A DNA stretch of 64,000 nucleotides from Ustulina deusta (lineage: Eukaryota > Ascomycota > Sordariomycetes > Xylariales > Xylariaceae): the NCBI GenBank assembly GCA_023159155.1, contig JAJNNX010000057.1, forward strand, positions 62,001 through 126,000, written 5' to 3'. The notes beneath the pieces are model-generated. The model ran no database searches. It saw nothing but the letters and a program-made list of their open reading frames with translations, and was not told the DNA's origin. Shown one piece after another: positions 11,799 to 21,601 of the stretch. Every line of letters starts with the position of its first letter. Positions within the stretch are counted from its first letter, which is position 1. The position numbers were made by a program, and so were the translations under genes.

Positions 11799-13541
11799 AT
11801 GGCCTCCTCGCAATCCAATGGCGTCACTGAGCCTGACCAGGATCTCGTGCCCTCCACGCCCGAGGCAATAACAACGACAACAGCAGCAGCAGTGGCATCT
11901 CCCGTAGCTCACCCACCAGCGCTCAGCCGTCTCTCTTCGTCCTTGTCACAGCAATCCATCCCTTCGACTGAAGACCCGGCCTCCCCGATTGACCCCTCCG
12001 CTTCCTTCCAGACCGAGCTGAACGATGATGGTCCGTCACCGCCGCGCGTCATCCGGTCCTCTCTGACACCGCCGCCATCGTCTCAGCTCATCCAGAGCAG
12101 TGCCGCTGTTGGCCTGCCTCTAGGGTACGCCTCTTCGCAACAGACGAACGGCATCATCTCCCCGCCAGCGACGACGCTTCACCGTTTAAGCCGAGATCGT
12201 CCCGGTACCAACGAATACCTCCCCCCCGCTGCCGATCAGATCGACAATGCCACGATTAACGAGCTTCGGTCTATGCTGCAGTCTTGCCTTTCTATCAATG
12301 CGAAACTCAAGTCCGAGACTGCTCATCACAAGTTGCAGTACGAGCTCTTAAGCATCCAGGCTGTTGAAGATACCAACCGCGCCAATGTCGAGCACGAGAT
12401 GACCCGTCGCGAAGTCGAAGCTCTCCGTAGCGCCGAGCATGCCCGTCAGGCCCGACGAGAGCTCGAGACGCGCGTAGACCCGATCCTAACCAAGTACCGT
12501 GACCTTCAACAGACCCATGATGCTCTCAAAAAGGAGCACAATGACCTTCTCCGCCGCTTCAAATCCGCCTCGAGGCTTGTCCAGCAGCAGGCAGAAGAAA
12601 TTTATGTATTGAATGATGATCGTGAAATGCTCCTCAACCGAATCCGCGAGAATCGGCAACATTTCCATATGCTGTGCAGCCCTGGCGGTGTATTCCATGG
12701 TGCTTTGACCCCCAAGACTCCTTCAGCCTCCCCTCAGCAACACCGGACGACTCCTCGACAGACACCGAAATCCTCAACTAGAGGTGGTCGCCACGAAAGT
12801 GAAACCGATGCCGCTGGCTTCGCCGCGCTTCTCCAGGCTCTAAAACAAGACAATAGTGCTCCTACAACCCCAACCGCAGCGAGCCGGGCTCCACCCCGAG
12901 CCCCGTTCAGACAACATCGTGCAGCGCACTCTCTCTCATCGCTACCCGTCACTCCACATTCACGCTCTCGTGGTAATGCTGGCCTCCTCCCTTCCATCGA
13001 TCTTGTACCACGAACTGAGCCCGTGCAGAGATTCGGTAGCCGTGCTGGCCCTCAAACTCCCACACCCAAGAGGCGCCGCAAGAGTCGAGAGAGCACTATA
13101 TCAGCCGAGGACGAGAACGAAGGAAATGCCCGCACGATGACGTTGGAGTCTGTCGCTGCCGCTGCCCAGTCCTATATGTCACAGGGTTCACATCATTCCC
13201 AGCGACGAGACGACGAGGAAGACGAAGTCCTCGAAAGCCAAGCTACCCGAGCAGCATCAGAAATGCTCCGGCGAGATCCCCGCGAAAGTTTCGAAGTTGC
13301 GAGCTCGGTTGGATCCCGCGACGTAACACCTTTACCGGCGGAAAAGACCAATAAACTCCAAACTAAGCTCTACGCGCCCGTACATAAGGCCGGAATGAAC
13401 GCAGAGAAGCGCAAATTTAGTGGGGGTTCCAATTCAGAGGAAGTGCGGGGAGAGGCAGTCACGAGCCCGATGAAAAAGATTCGCTATGGTGCTGATGGCC
13501 CGGTTGGGTTGGGGATTCAGAACCATCGCAGAAGAGGTTAA
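11799..13541 (+). CDS. coiled-coil protein with putative nuclear localisation signal, hypothetical
   Basis: The open frame begins at 11616, but the ATG at 11799 (context caaagATGGCC) is preferred because upstream codons look like leader sequence; it gives 580 aa. Residues 1-150 are Ser/Pro/Thr-rich and disordered. Residues ~150-290 form a strongly charged heptad-like coiled coil. The rest is low-complexity Ser/Pro/Arg-rich. A PKRRRKSR cluster near residues 423-430 and a PMKKIRYG segment near the C-terminus look like nuclear localisation signals. Single exon. No enzymatic motif. Role unknown; a nuclear scaffold or regulator is a guess. Confidence 0.78.
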   Translation: MASSQSNGVTEPDQDLVPSTPEAITTTTAAAVASPVAHPPALSRLSSSLSQQSIPSTEDPASPIDPSASFQTELNDDGPSPPRVIRSSLTPPPSSQLIQSSAAVGLPLGYASSQQTNGIISPPATTLHRLSRDRPGTNEYLPPAADQIDNATINELRSMLQSCLSINAKLKSETAHHKLQYELLSIQAVEDTNRANVEHEMTRREVEALRSAEHARQARRELETRVDPILTKYRDLQQTHDALKKEHNDLLRRFKSASRLVQQQAEEIYVLNDDREMLLNRIRENRQHFHMLCSPGGVFHGALTPKTPSASPQQHRTTPRQTPKSSTRGGRHESETDAAGFAALLQALKQDNSAPTTPTAASRAPPRAPFRQHRAAHSLSSLPVTPHSRSRGNAGLLPSIDLVPRTEPVQRFGSRAGPQTPTPKRRRKSRESTISAEDENEGNARTMTLESVAAAAQSYMSQGSHHSQRRDDEEDEVLESQATRAASEMLRRDPRESFEVASSVGSRDVTPLPAEKTNKLQTKLYAPVHKAGMNAEKRKFSGGSNSEEVRGEAVTSPMKKIRYGADGPVGLGIQNHRRRG

Positions 13542-14670
13542 GGACGGACATACAAACTTCTTTCGGGGAATGAAACCCAAAGCCTCATGTTACGAAGTGA
13601 AACGATGTGAAGATTTACGACATTGGGTTTATGGTGGAGGTGGGATCCAGGAGGGACTACGAAATGATATGGCGGGGATCAGTCTGTGTATTATTATACC
13701 CATTATGGCCGTCAGGTACCGCCGGAAGGATCGCTAGGAAACAGACAGCTTAACTGAGCTCTTCAAGCAAGATGGAAATTGGCATGGCACGGATGAAAAT
13801 TTGGAGCTTGAAATCACCCTCTGGACCGAATCTATAGCTCGCAGCATAGAATTAAGCTGTTGCTGGGAATAGCAATATCTTGACCTCGTTGTGCTATAAC
13901 GCCATCGAGCGTGCGTGCCAGTGAACAGGAATTGAATGTTTGAATTGAACTTACCAACTACTACTTATTGATGCCAGTATCTACAAGGCTATCCATTCCA
14001 CGTGAATTAGCTCTCTCTCTAGTAAATCACATCAGGGCTTTTACGAATACAGGTTACCCAGTCTAAACATCGTACCTGACTACTCTTCAGCCAATCAACG
14101 GCACAATATTCTTGCAAACGAATTATTCCCGTCCTAAAAGGTGAAGGGGCGACTTAATATGTATAACTCAATTCTCTACAAAAACAACCAGCCCGTCGAC
14201 ATATACTAAGAGCGACTCCCTCTTTTCAAGACATGTCGTCAGGATCCATCCCGCCCTCGGCGATTAATTCGACCGGCCTCAACCGGCTCGGGAAGCCGGA
14301 TCCACTGGAAGTGCATTTATCCCCCTCCACTAGGTCTCGGAATAGAGTACCGGCATTTTGGAGTTCCCCGGAATTATCAACACTCGGCAGTGATTCAGAA
14401 CCTCAACCCTTGACTTTTATCAAAGTTATGCCTTTCCTTTCTCCCCGATTTATCCACTCTCTATTATTTTCCAGGGTGACTTAAATGCTCTGCTTGCATC
14501 TAGCAATTTGTCGTTAGCGAGGTAGGAGTGAATTGGTGTATACGCCACCAATTGATTGAACCACCTCTTGCGCTTGAGCCGCTGTCGGACGGCCGATCGA
14601 TCGATCGACTATCGCCAGCTACCTACCTGTCCAGACACGCGCAGTCCGGCCGAGGAAGCAAGATAACAAC
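13542..14670. other. intergenic
   Basis: About 1.1 kb. An 83-codon frame at 14233-14484 has no supporting feature. Upstream of the thiolase there is a run of overlapping GATCGATC words (14594-14610) and a CCGAGG hexamer close to the ATG. Confidence 0.4.
14650..14655. promoter_or_regulatory. possible FarA/FarB-type fatty-acid response motif (CCGAGG)
   Basis: CCGAGG (CCTCGG on the other strand) ends 15 nt before the thiolase ATG. CCTCGG is the core known for the fungal Zn2Cys6 regulators FarA/FarB that induce beta-oxidation genes. A single hexamer is weak evidence; it is noted because the downstream gene is a plausible target. Confidence 0.25.
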
Positions 14671-15930
14671 ATGGCGAGCATCCCGAGGGGCCTAAAGGCC
14701 GTGCTATCCAAAGCACCCACAGACACCGTGATCCTCTCGTCCCTCCGCACGCCCATCTGCCGCGCCTACAAAGGCCAGCTCAAAGACGCATACCCAGAAG
14801 AGCTCCTCTCCGTAGTCCTGCGGGCCACCCTCGACGCGAACCCGAACCTGGACCCGTCGGAGATCCACGACGTAGCCGTGGGCGTCGTGCTCTCGGAACT
14901 CGGCGGCAGCAAGGCCGCGCGGATGGCGCTGAACCACGCGGGCTTCCCGAACTCGACGTCCCTGTGCACGGTGAACCGCGCGTGCGGCAGCAGCCTGCAG
15001 AGCATGGCGCTGGTGTCGGCGCAGATCCAGACGGGCGCCATCTCGGCCGGCATCGCGGCCGGCATGGAGAGCATGACGCGCAACTACGGCAGCCGCGCGA
15101 TCCCGACGGACCTGTGGCCCGCCCTGCGCGACAGCCCGAACCGCCACGCCCGCGACTGCGTCATGCCCATGGGCCTGACCAGCGAGAACGTCGCGGCGCG
15201 CCACGCCGTCTCCCGCGCCGACCAGGACGCCTTCGCCGCGGAATCCCACGCCCGCGCCGCCCGCGCCCGCGACGCCGGCGCCTTCGAGGCCGAGATCGCC
15301 CCCGTGCACACGCGCTTCCAGGAGCTCGACAAGGCCGGGAACGAGGTCGGCGAGGCGCGCCGCGTCGTCGTCGCCCGCGACGACGGCATCCGGCCCGGCG
15401 TGACCCTGCAGGCGCTCGCGAAGCTCAAGCCCGCCTTCGCCCCCGACGGCACCAGCACGGCGGGGAACTCGTCGCAGGTGAGCGACGGCGCGGCGGCCAC
15501 GCTGCTGATGCGGCGGGCCACGGCCACGGCCCTCGGGCTGGGCGGGAGCGTGGTCGCCAAGTTCGTGGGCGCCAACACCGTCGGGTGCGACCCCGACGAG
15601 ATGGGGGTCGGCCCAGCCCTCGCCATCCCGGCGCTGCTGGCCCGCTTCGGGCTCGGAACCGCCGACGTCGACCGCTGGGAGATCAACGAGGCCTTCGCGA
15701 GCCAGGCCCTCTACTGCCTGCGCGCGCTCGGGCTCGAGGACGCCTGGGCCGCCGGCGGCGTCAATCCCGACGGCGGGGCCATCGCCCTCGGACACCCGCT
15801 CGGCGCTACCGGGGCGCGCTTGGCGAGCACCCTCATCCATGGGCTGGGACGGTCGGGCGGCCACGTCGGCGTTGTTAGTATGTGTGTTGGCACTGGCATG
15901 GGCATGGCTGGGTTGTTCGTTAGGGAATGA
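14671..15930 (+). CDS. 3-ketoacyl-CoA thiolase (acetyl-CoA acyltransferase), peroxisomal-type
   Basis: A single-exon 419-aa protein, the usual length of fungal thiolase I. It cleaves 3-ketoacyl-CoA with CoA to give acetyl-CoA and a shortened acyl-CoA, the last step of beta-oxidation. Catalytic landmarks are intact: acyl-accepting Cys105 in NRACGSS, the NEAFASQA block near 339-346, His375 in GGAIALGHPLG, and Cys405 in CVGTGMG. The GNSSQVSDGAA block is also present. Unlike yeast and mammalian peroxisomal thiolases, no R-(L/I)-x5-(H/Q)-L PTS2 is visible at the short N-terminus, and the C-terminus VRE is not a PTS1, so its compartment is uncertain. Coding GC is very high, generating long spurious antisense frames. 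It may be a second thiolase paralogue rather than the main peroxisomal one. Confidence 0.92.
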   Translation: MASIPRGLKAVLSKAPTDTVILSSLRTPICRAYKGQLKDAYPEELLSVVLRATLDANPNLDPSEIHDVAVGVVLSELGGSKAARMALNHAGFPNSTSLCTVNRACGSSLQSMALVSAQIQTGAISAGIAAGMESMTRNYGSRAIPTDLWPALRDSPNRHARDCVMPMGLTSENVAARHAVSRADQDAFAAESHARAARARDAGAFEAEIAPVHTRFQELDKAGNEVGEARRVVVARDDGIRPGVTLQALAKLKPAFAPDGTSTAGNSSQVSDGAAATLLMRRATATALGLGGSVVAKFVGANTVGCDPDEMGVGPALAIPALLARFGLGTADVDRWEINEAFASQALYCLRALGLEDAWAAGGVNPDGGAIALGHPLGATGARLASTLIHGLGRSGGHVGVVSMCVGTGMGMAGLFVRE

Positions 15931-16652
15931 GGGGCGCGGAAGGTAAGGAAGTACTTACCTGGGTGGGTTGAGCCCGGGAAAGGAGATGGGGGCAGATGGG
16001 TGGATATGATATCAATCGAGCCGGAAATGTTGTGGTGGTCGATACCCCTTGGTTGGAGGCTGTCTTGTATATATGTATGTATGCTGGGTCGAAGGGGCGG
16101 GGAATCGGGAATATACCGTATTCAACTGTGTAATTGACGTCTATGCAGAAGTGAGTATATATGCCTCTCCTCCTGTTCCTCCTTTTTCCTCCTTTTTCCA
16201 TTTTTCCCCTCCCCCCCCCCCTTTCCCTTTTCGTCTCCCCCCTGTTCCTTATCCGCTTACATTCCTGTAACTTAGAAGTAGAACTAACCAACAGAGGAAT
16301 TGAACTCGTGCATAAAACTTATATCAAGAAAACTTGACAATGTGCGACGTAGACCCTCAAAATCATATCCTTCCCTACAACTCAACCTTCTAGGATCTAC
16401 CAAATCAAATAGTAAATAGTGTGTCAGGTGGTTTCAACATCAGTGTATGGAGTACCTATTCGTCATTCCAGCTGGCTAGTTTACTAGGGGCCAACGGACT
16501 TCAATAAATGCGAGTTGACTTTTTCATACCAAATTCAACAGATCAGTCATTGTTTCTATTCTCAAAATATCTCCATAATGCTTTGTTGCGACTACATATC
16601 CAAAGGCGCCGGGGAGAAAGGACAAATATAGTCCTGCCGTATCCACCCCTCT
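15931..16652. other. convergent intergenic region with polypyrimidine tract
   Basis: The gap between the thiolase and F-box-like gene stops. About 16163-16250 is almost entirely C and T on the plus strand, including an 11-nt C run near 16211. No gene seen. Confidence 0.5.
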
Positions 16653-18125
16653 CTACCGGCCGTGGCATTGGCAGCCCCTTAGACCCAGATTCGCTTGCTC
16701 CACGACCGATGCGGTGAGGCTGTCGCGGCTGTGAGAGGTGGTGCGGCGATTTGCGTAATCCAGCAGGTCGTTCGGTTCGTGGAAACTCTTGCCTTGATAT
16801 CCCAGCTTGGAGAGCGTCTCGAAATCCCAAAACGCGTAGCCATTCAGAGGTAGACATGCATTGCACCTAAACCACGGCTGGAACCGCCACATTCCGCCTT
16901 CAAACTGCGCGTGCATGTCAAGAAATCGATAGTACCACCACGCCTTTGGGCCGCGTTCTTCCTCGGGATATCTCTCGAAAATCCCCCTGGCGACGAGGTG
17001 AGTGTTGTCGTCTGCGTCATATCCAAATTTTTCCACGTCGAGCTTCGAGTGAAAGGCGATGATGCGGGTATTGATCGCCCGCGGGAATTGCACCGACATG
17101 GAAAAGGTTTTGTATGCATTATCGCCCTCCTTCGCATCACGGCCCTGCTTGTGCAGGGCAGACAGACGCGGCAGGCCCTGGGTGAGAACGAATGCGTACA
17201 TGATTCTGAGAGTGACAGGTCCGCCGGGCCGCTGGAGAGCCAAGGCCAGAAGGTTCCGAGCTGCGCATAGCGATCAGTGGCGGCGCGTTTTGCCAGGGTG
17301 ATTCGGATTTCTACTTACTGCAATGCACGTTCAGGATGAGGAGTAGATGGAGGTTCCGAGTCTGCTCCATTTCCCAGGGGGAGACCTGGGCGCAGAATCT
17401 CGCCCAAGCTTGGGAATGCCCGCCCTCTTCCGGGCTTTCCCACGGGAAGGCGATCGACACAATCTGGAAGAGATAAAGCGCCTTGTAAAATCGCGCCATC
17501 TCGGTGTTGGTCGGCTTCAGAGGCAGGTCTCCGGCCGCTGAGTTCCTATCTCTTTTCATGCGACATGCGCTATCCAAGGCCCCGGGTGCCAGGATCTGTG
17601 CCCAGTAGTCTACAGCGGCGTACAATTGGAAGTACCTAAGTCCCACAGAAAGTTTGGTGACCCTACTTTCCTTGTGCCAATTGTCCGTATTATCAACACC
17701 GATATGCCGGTTCAGGATGTCGATTACCGGGCCCAAGGCCCCAGGTTCGGGCTCGAGATGGCGTCTGCCCAGGAAAGCCCGAGGCAATCGGTCTCCGAGA
17801 ACGTCCAGTTCATATAGGGCTGCTGCGAATGGCATGAGATGTTTTCCGATGGCAGAAACCACGGCCTCTTCTGCTAGCTTGGCCTCATGCTCCGTTACTA
17901 TGGTATAGAGTTCGGGTCCGGTAAGTGCGAAGTTGACGATAGATGAGCAGTCGGGTAGTTTCTCGATAATGAGGAGCTGTAGTTCGCTTGCCAGGCCTTC
18001 GATACGACTACGCTTCGCGTTGGAAGCCCTAGAGAAACAACACCAGTCAGTACTCGCCCTCGTGGGAAATCAGATCGTGTGTACCTCTTCCACGCCGCTT
18101 CAACCGCCTGCGATGAAGAGGCCAT
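16653..18125 (-). CDS. F-box-like protein, hypothetical
   Basis: Read right to left in three exons, 18125-18085, 18028-17319 and 17260-16653. Introns of 56 and 58 nt (GTACAC..TAG, GTAAGT..CAG) restore one frame of 452 aa. After a short Ala/Ser start, residues ~20-55 contain LASELQLLIIEKLPDC followed by VNFALTGPELY, matching the L-P-x-E-(L/I)-x-x-x-I-x-x-x-L..L pattern of fungal F-box-like domains. The remainder is a helical, Trp/Tyr/Arg-rich region without recognised repeats. Such proteins usually serve as substrate adaptors of SCF ubiquitin ligases. The start ATG at 18125 gives a small first exon typical of this family. The F-box assignment rests on motif shape only. Confidence 0.72.
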
Positions 18126-18822
18126 TGTGGTATTGTCAACTAGGTTCTAGGTTTAGCAGTCCCTAGGGTCAAACTGTGAGGGTACACGGTAGTTATTTTG
18201 CTAGGATCTGAGAGTCTCGGGAAAGTCAAAGAGAGTTTTGAAAAAACGACATGCGTTGGCCTCGTACAACGCCAATATCTATGTAGGACAGGAGGATAGT
18301 TAAGGCGTAGGATTGGTATTGTTCCGCTAACGACTTTATCTCTTCGGTGGCAAACGATGAGCTATATATACGCGTTCTTTCTTTGTTCCACCGGTAGTAT
18401 CGTGATACATGTGTATATTCTCCCCTTGCCTTGGAGGTACCTCTAGATAGGTCTTTGTAGCAAACAAATGCATTTTCCCTTGTAAATTGGTGGCACAAAG
18501 TGGCCAATTGGCTCAGAGGCAACGAACCTAAAAGATGACTCTACCCCCTCACTTCAGGTCGCGCCGCTAAATCAGAACTCCCAACATATTCTCGCATCAC
18601 CATTACGTTTGACTGTCGCGCAGCCCGACTCTGTGGTCGATAGGGAGATGAGTCCACGGTAGAACTTCAAGCGCCTCCCATCCACGGCTAGCTGTGAAAC
18701 TCAGCCCGCGCGCCGGTAAATTACAGCCTATTTTTATTCTCGATACGACTGTGAGACGAGAAAAGATCCGCGCACAGCGTTGACACGACTAGCTCCAATC
18801 AGAATGCGCAGAATCTCGATAA
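18126..18822. other. intergenic, promoter side of F-box-like gene
   Basis: About 700 bp. A 98-codon minus frame at 18226-18522 lacks any recognised pattern and is not called. No repeats recognised. Confidence 0.4.
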
Positions 18823-19160
18823 TTCAAATTCGGATTGAACAGACGTCAGCAACTTTTGGATCGTACCTGTGTTTATACATCGACTCCTGGGTGCAACTAC
18901 AAATCACATGAGCTGTGCGAGGCTGCCTCGAATTGGCTGGAAATGCTGCTGCGGCGACTGGTTGGTATTCTACAACATACTGGTCATAAAGAAGACGAGT
19001 ATAAAATAATACATTTCTGTTGAGGTTAATCTCTCCTTTTCGGTGATTGCAGTATACGCCTTTGGCTTCAAGCCTTCGTAAAGAGATAAGGTTGCAGCCC
19101 AGGTCTGGAACTGTCAGGTACGGGTGTCTAAAGTGAATAGAGAGACCTATCTACAGCCAG
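18823..19160 (-). mobile_element. Ty1/copia pol fragment (pre-integrase region), decayed
   Basis: The minus strand reads VPDLGCNLISLRRLEAKGVY followed by a basic stretch and a QYVVEY-like segment. This matches the VLYVP-L-x-x-NLISL-x-x-L-x-x-KG pattern that precedes integrase in copia polyproteins. The frame is closed by a stop near 19150 (reading in) and a TGA near 18823. No intact element surrounds it. It differs from the fragment at 19558-20980, so two copia families seem represented. Confidence 0.55.
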
Positions 19161-19285
19161 GACGTAGGTAGGTTATAGTTAGGGCTCAATAGAGTTGCCA
19201 ATTGATTCATGAACCTTCCCAAATATCTCAGCGGGCGGCGTCACCTATATATATCGAAGTGGTGCAAGTGAGAGTTACAGGGGTC

Positions 19286-19557
19286 TAGTACGCATATGAG
19301 CCACTTAGTGGCTGTGCTCGTACAGAGGATAAAAACACTAAGAGCGTCCAATTTCGCGATAGTTTTAGGGACACACAACACACTTAGCCAGGACTGCGAA
19401 TGAATTGATTTCTCTTGTTTTTTTATTTGATCAATTGATTCCCCACGAGAACTGAGTGACTACTGTGCTGGGAAGTGTAGGTTCGGCCTATCTCCTAGTG
19501 TCGGGGCATTGTAATGTTTCTACGAGTTACGGACAGCCAATCACAATTGCCCACTTC
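19286..19557 (-). repeat. copia-like LTR remnant, copy 2
   Basis: Colinear with 3573-3815 over several long words (TTGATCAATTGATTCCCCA, GGAAGTGTAGG, TTGCCCACTTCA). In reverse orientation it begins TGAAGTGGGCAA and lies directly downstream of a minus-strand copia gag/protease fragment, the position of a 3' LTR after internal deletion. Confidence 0.55.
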
Positions 19558-20980
19558 AATATATGCAGAATACTGATATATCCACTCCCATAGAGGTAGG
19601 TGTGATATATATCCCTGACAAGAACAAGACCAACGTCTGTCAGCAACATCTTCGCTGGACCAGTGGGTGTCGTCACCCATATCTTGCCTCTAAGCAGCAC
19701 TTGCTGCTGGCCGTTGCTAGTCACAGCTATATCATCTGGGGTTGTTGCCCAAGTCTTATGGAATCTATTGGTATCGGTACAGCAGTGACTGCTGCCCCAG
19801 AGTCCAAAATAAAGGACTTGGCAAGTGGATAGGTGTAATCAGCAGTTTTGGCTGTTTTTGGAGTTACCCAGGCAACTGTTGTGATTGTAGGGGTTGACCA
19901 TTCTGTGAACCCTCCAGTATCTGTTGATGTGGTGGTTATTGTCGGATTTAACCACTACACCAAATGCCAAAAGATTGGCCGCAATTGCGTGATGATAGTG
20001 CTTGTTTATCCGCACACATATATCCAACAGTTATTGTAGTGTTGTTGAGGGTGGATTTCCTGTTGGATCCCTTGACCTTTTTCTTCTTCTGGATACTGGC
20101 TTTAATTCTCCCTCCGAGAGTAGGGTCTTCTAGGGCTTTGTTAACCTTGACTTAGGTAGCTTTATTTGGCTTCTAACTTTGTGGCTTATCTGTAGGGTTA
20201 AGATACTAGCATTTTAGATACTAGTGCATTTTGCTAGAAAGGTATCTTGGTGTCCTTTTTTGTTTTTGTTTTTGAGGCTTCTGATTGCCTTTAGGTTGTT
20301 CCTAGAGCGTTAAGAAAGCTTCTAGATCGTTATTGCAGCGCTTTATGCTTCTTTAAAGCTCTAGAGTTTTATAGAAGCAGTAAGCCAGGTCCAAAAGATC
20401 AATCGTTTTAGCTTCGCTATTAACTTCTCTAAATTAGTTAGTAACAGTTCGTTAGTAGTAGTTAATACAAAACTTATTCCAGCTACCGATAGCTATAAGC
20501 ATGCCGAAAAAAATATTATACTTGTTAGATATATTAACTTTATGTTTTAAGCACCTTTAACACAGCATTTCGAACTTTTAGACCCCAGTCTTAAGCTTAA
20601 GCTCTTCTGCTAGGTCCCTCATTTTACTCTAGGCAGTATAACTCTCTTATTGGATTGCTGCAAAAGATAGGGCTAGTTGCCTCCTAAGAACAAGAATACG
20701 CTCCCTAAAGTCAATAATATTGTTGTTAATTAACAGTTAGTACGTAATATCAACAATCTAAGTAATAAGCTTATTACTCTCAGTCACTTTAGCTTACTGT
20801 TGCTTAGTAACTTCAAAAAGTAAGTGCTCCTTCTAGTCAGTGGTCCGTTTCTTCTGTGCCTCTTCAGATAGGTCTAATGCTCTCTGAGTTCCATCCTGGT
20901 AGTCAGAAGGCATAGGAATCATTGAAGGGCATTTTGGAGCTTCGCTGAAGTCCATATTACAAGATTGAGCGCTATCACCT
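19558..20980 (-). mobile_element. Ty1/copia gag-protease relic, RIP-damaged
   Basis: On the minus strand, near 19793-19804, is FILDSGA, the D-S-G-A active-site motif of copia protease. It is followed by a TTPTGP..LLTDVGLV segment of the pre-integrase region. Further upstream (right) is a Lys-rich stretch. Near 20960-20830 a gag-like frame begins MDFSEAPKC and is broken by stops of RIP type (CAA to TAA, TGG or CAG to TAG). AT content rises from 20160 to 21130. Integrase, RT and RNase H are missing; the fragment runs straight into the LTR remnant at 19557. Confidence 0.6.
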
Positions 20981-21601
20981 AGATCACAGTTTCTTTCCAT
21001 TCATGATTCCTGCCGAAGAAGACTTGCTTGAGATAGCGAAATAATGCAATGAACTGTACTAAGCTATGATAATTATGTAAAGCCTTCTGTACGATAAATT
21101 AAACATCTAGCGATCTTTAAAAACAACCCGAATTTCAAAACATACGAGACAGAAAGCTGAGGAAGCATAGAAGTTGGATGTACTTTATGATAGGATTGTA
21201 GTATAGTACTCCTAATTGTTAGCCGACATGATGATAGTGTGTATACCACCGATTAGTCCCAGAGGGTGCTCTCCCACCCCGGAAACCTGGGCGGCCACAA
21301 CTGCGCCGCCCACGAGATATACCACGTGTGTCAGCTTAGTGCTGCCACTGCAACTACCACACAAGTCTTAACGTTCCATTATTTACGTCCGTGATGGCGA
21401 CCTACGGTAGCAGTTTGGGAACAGCATCCAGTCCGCACGTACTGCTTGGGCAAGTTATTCCTTCTCTTCCCAGTTTGGAATTGTAGCTGATGAGAAGAGG
21501 GATCACGGACACACTTAACATTGCCTCTCCGCCACTACTTGGGTTAGTGATAACCCAATTTTGACATGCCCTTCGGATGAATTCACTCACTCATGTAAAT
21601 T
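20981..21601. other. intergenic, downstream of MFS gene
   Basis: About 620 bp between the copia relic and the MFS stop codon. Composition returns to normal by about 21200. Nothing recognised. Confidence 0.4.

Noticed and set aside
14233..14484. 83-aa frame upstream of the thiolase
   Set aside because: Short, no homologous pattern, lies in a promoter region.
14704..15864. 386-aa minus-strand frame, and a 304-aa plus frame, inside the thiolase gene
   Set aside because: Both are shadows produced by the GC-rich third codon positions of a thiolase with intact catalytic motifs; their translations are Arg/Gly/Ala-biased without motifs.
18226..18522. 98-aa minus frame upstream of the F-box-like gene
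   Set aside because: No recognised motif and no sign of codon bias; may be chance.
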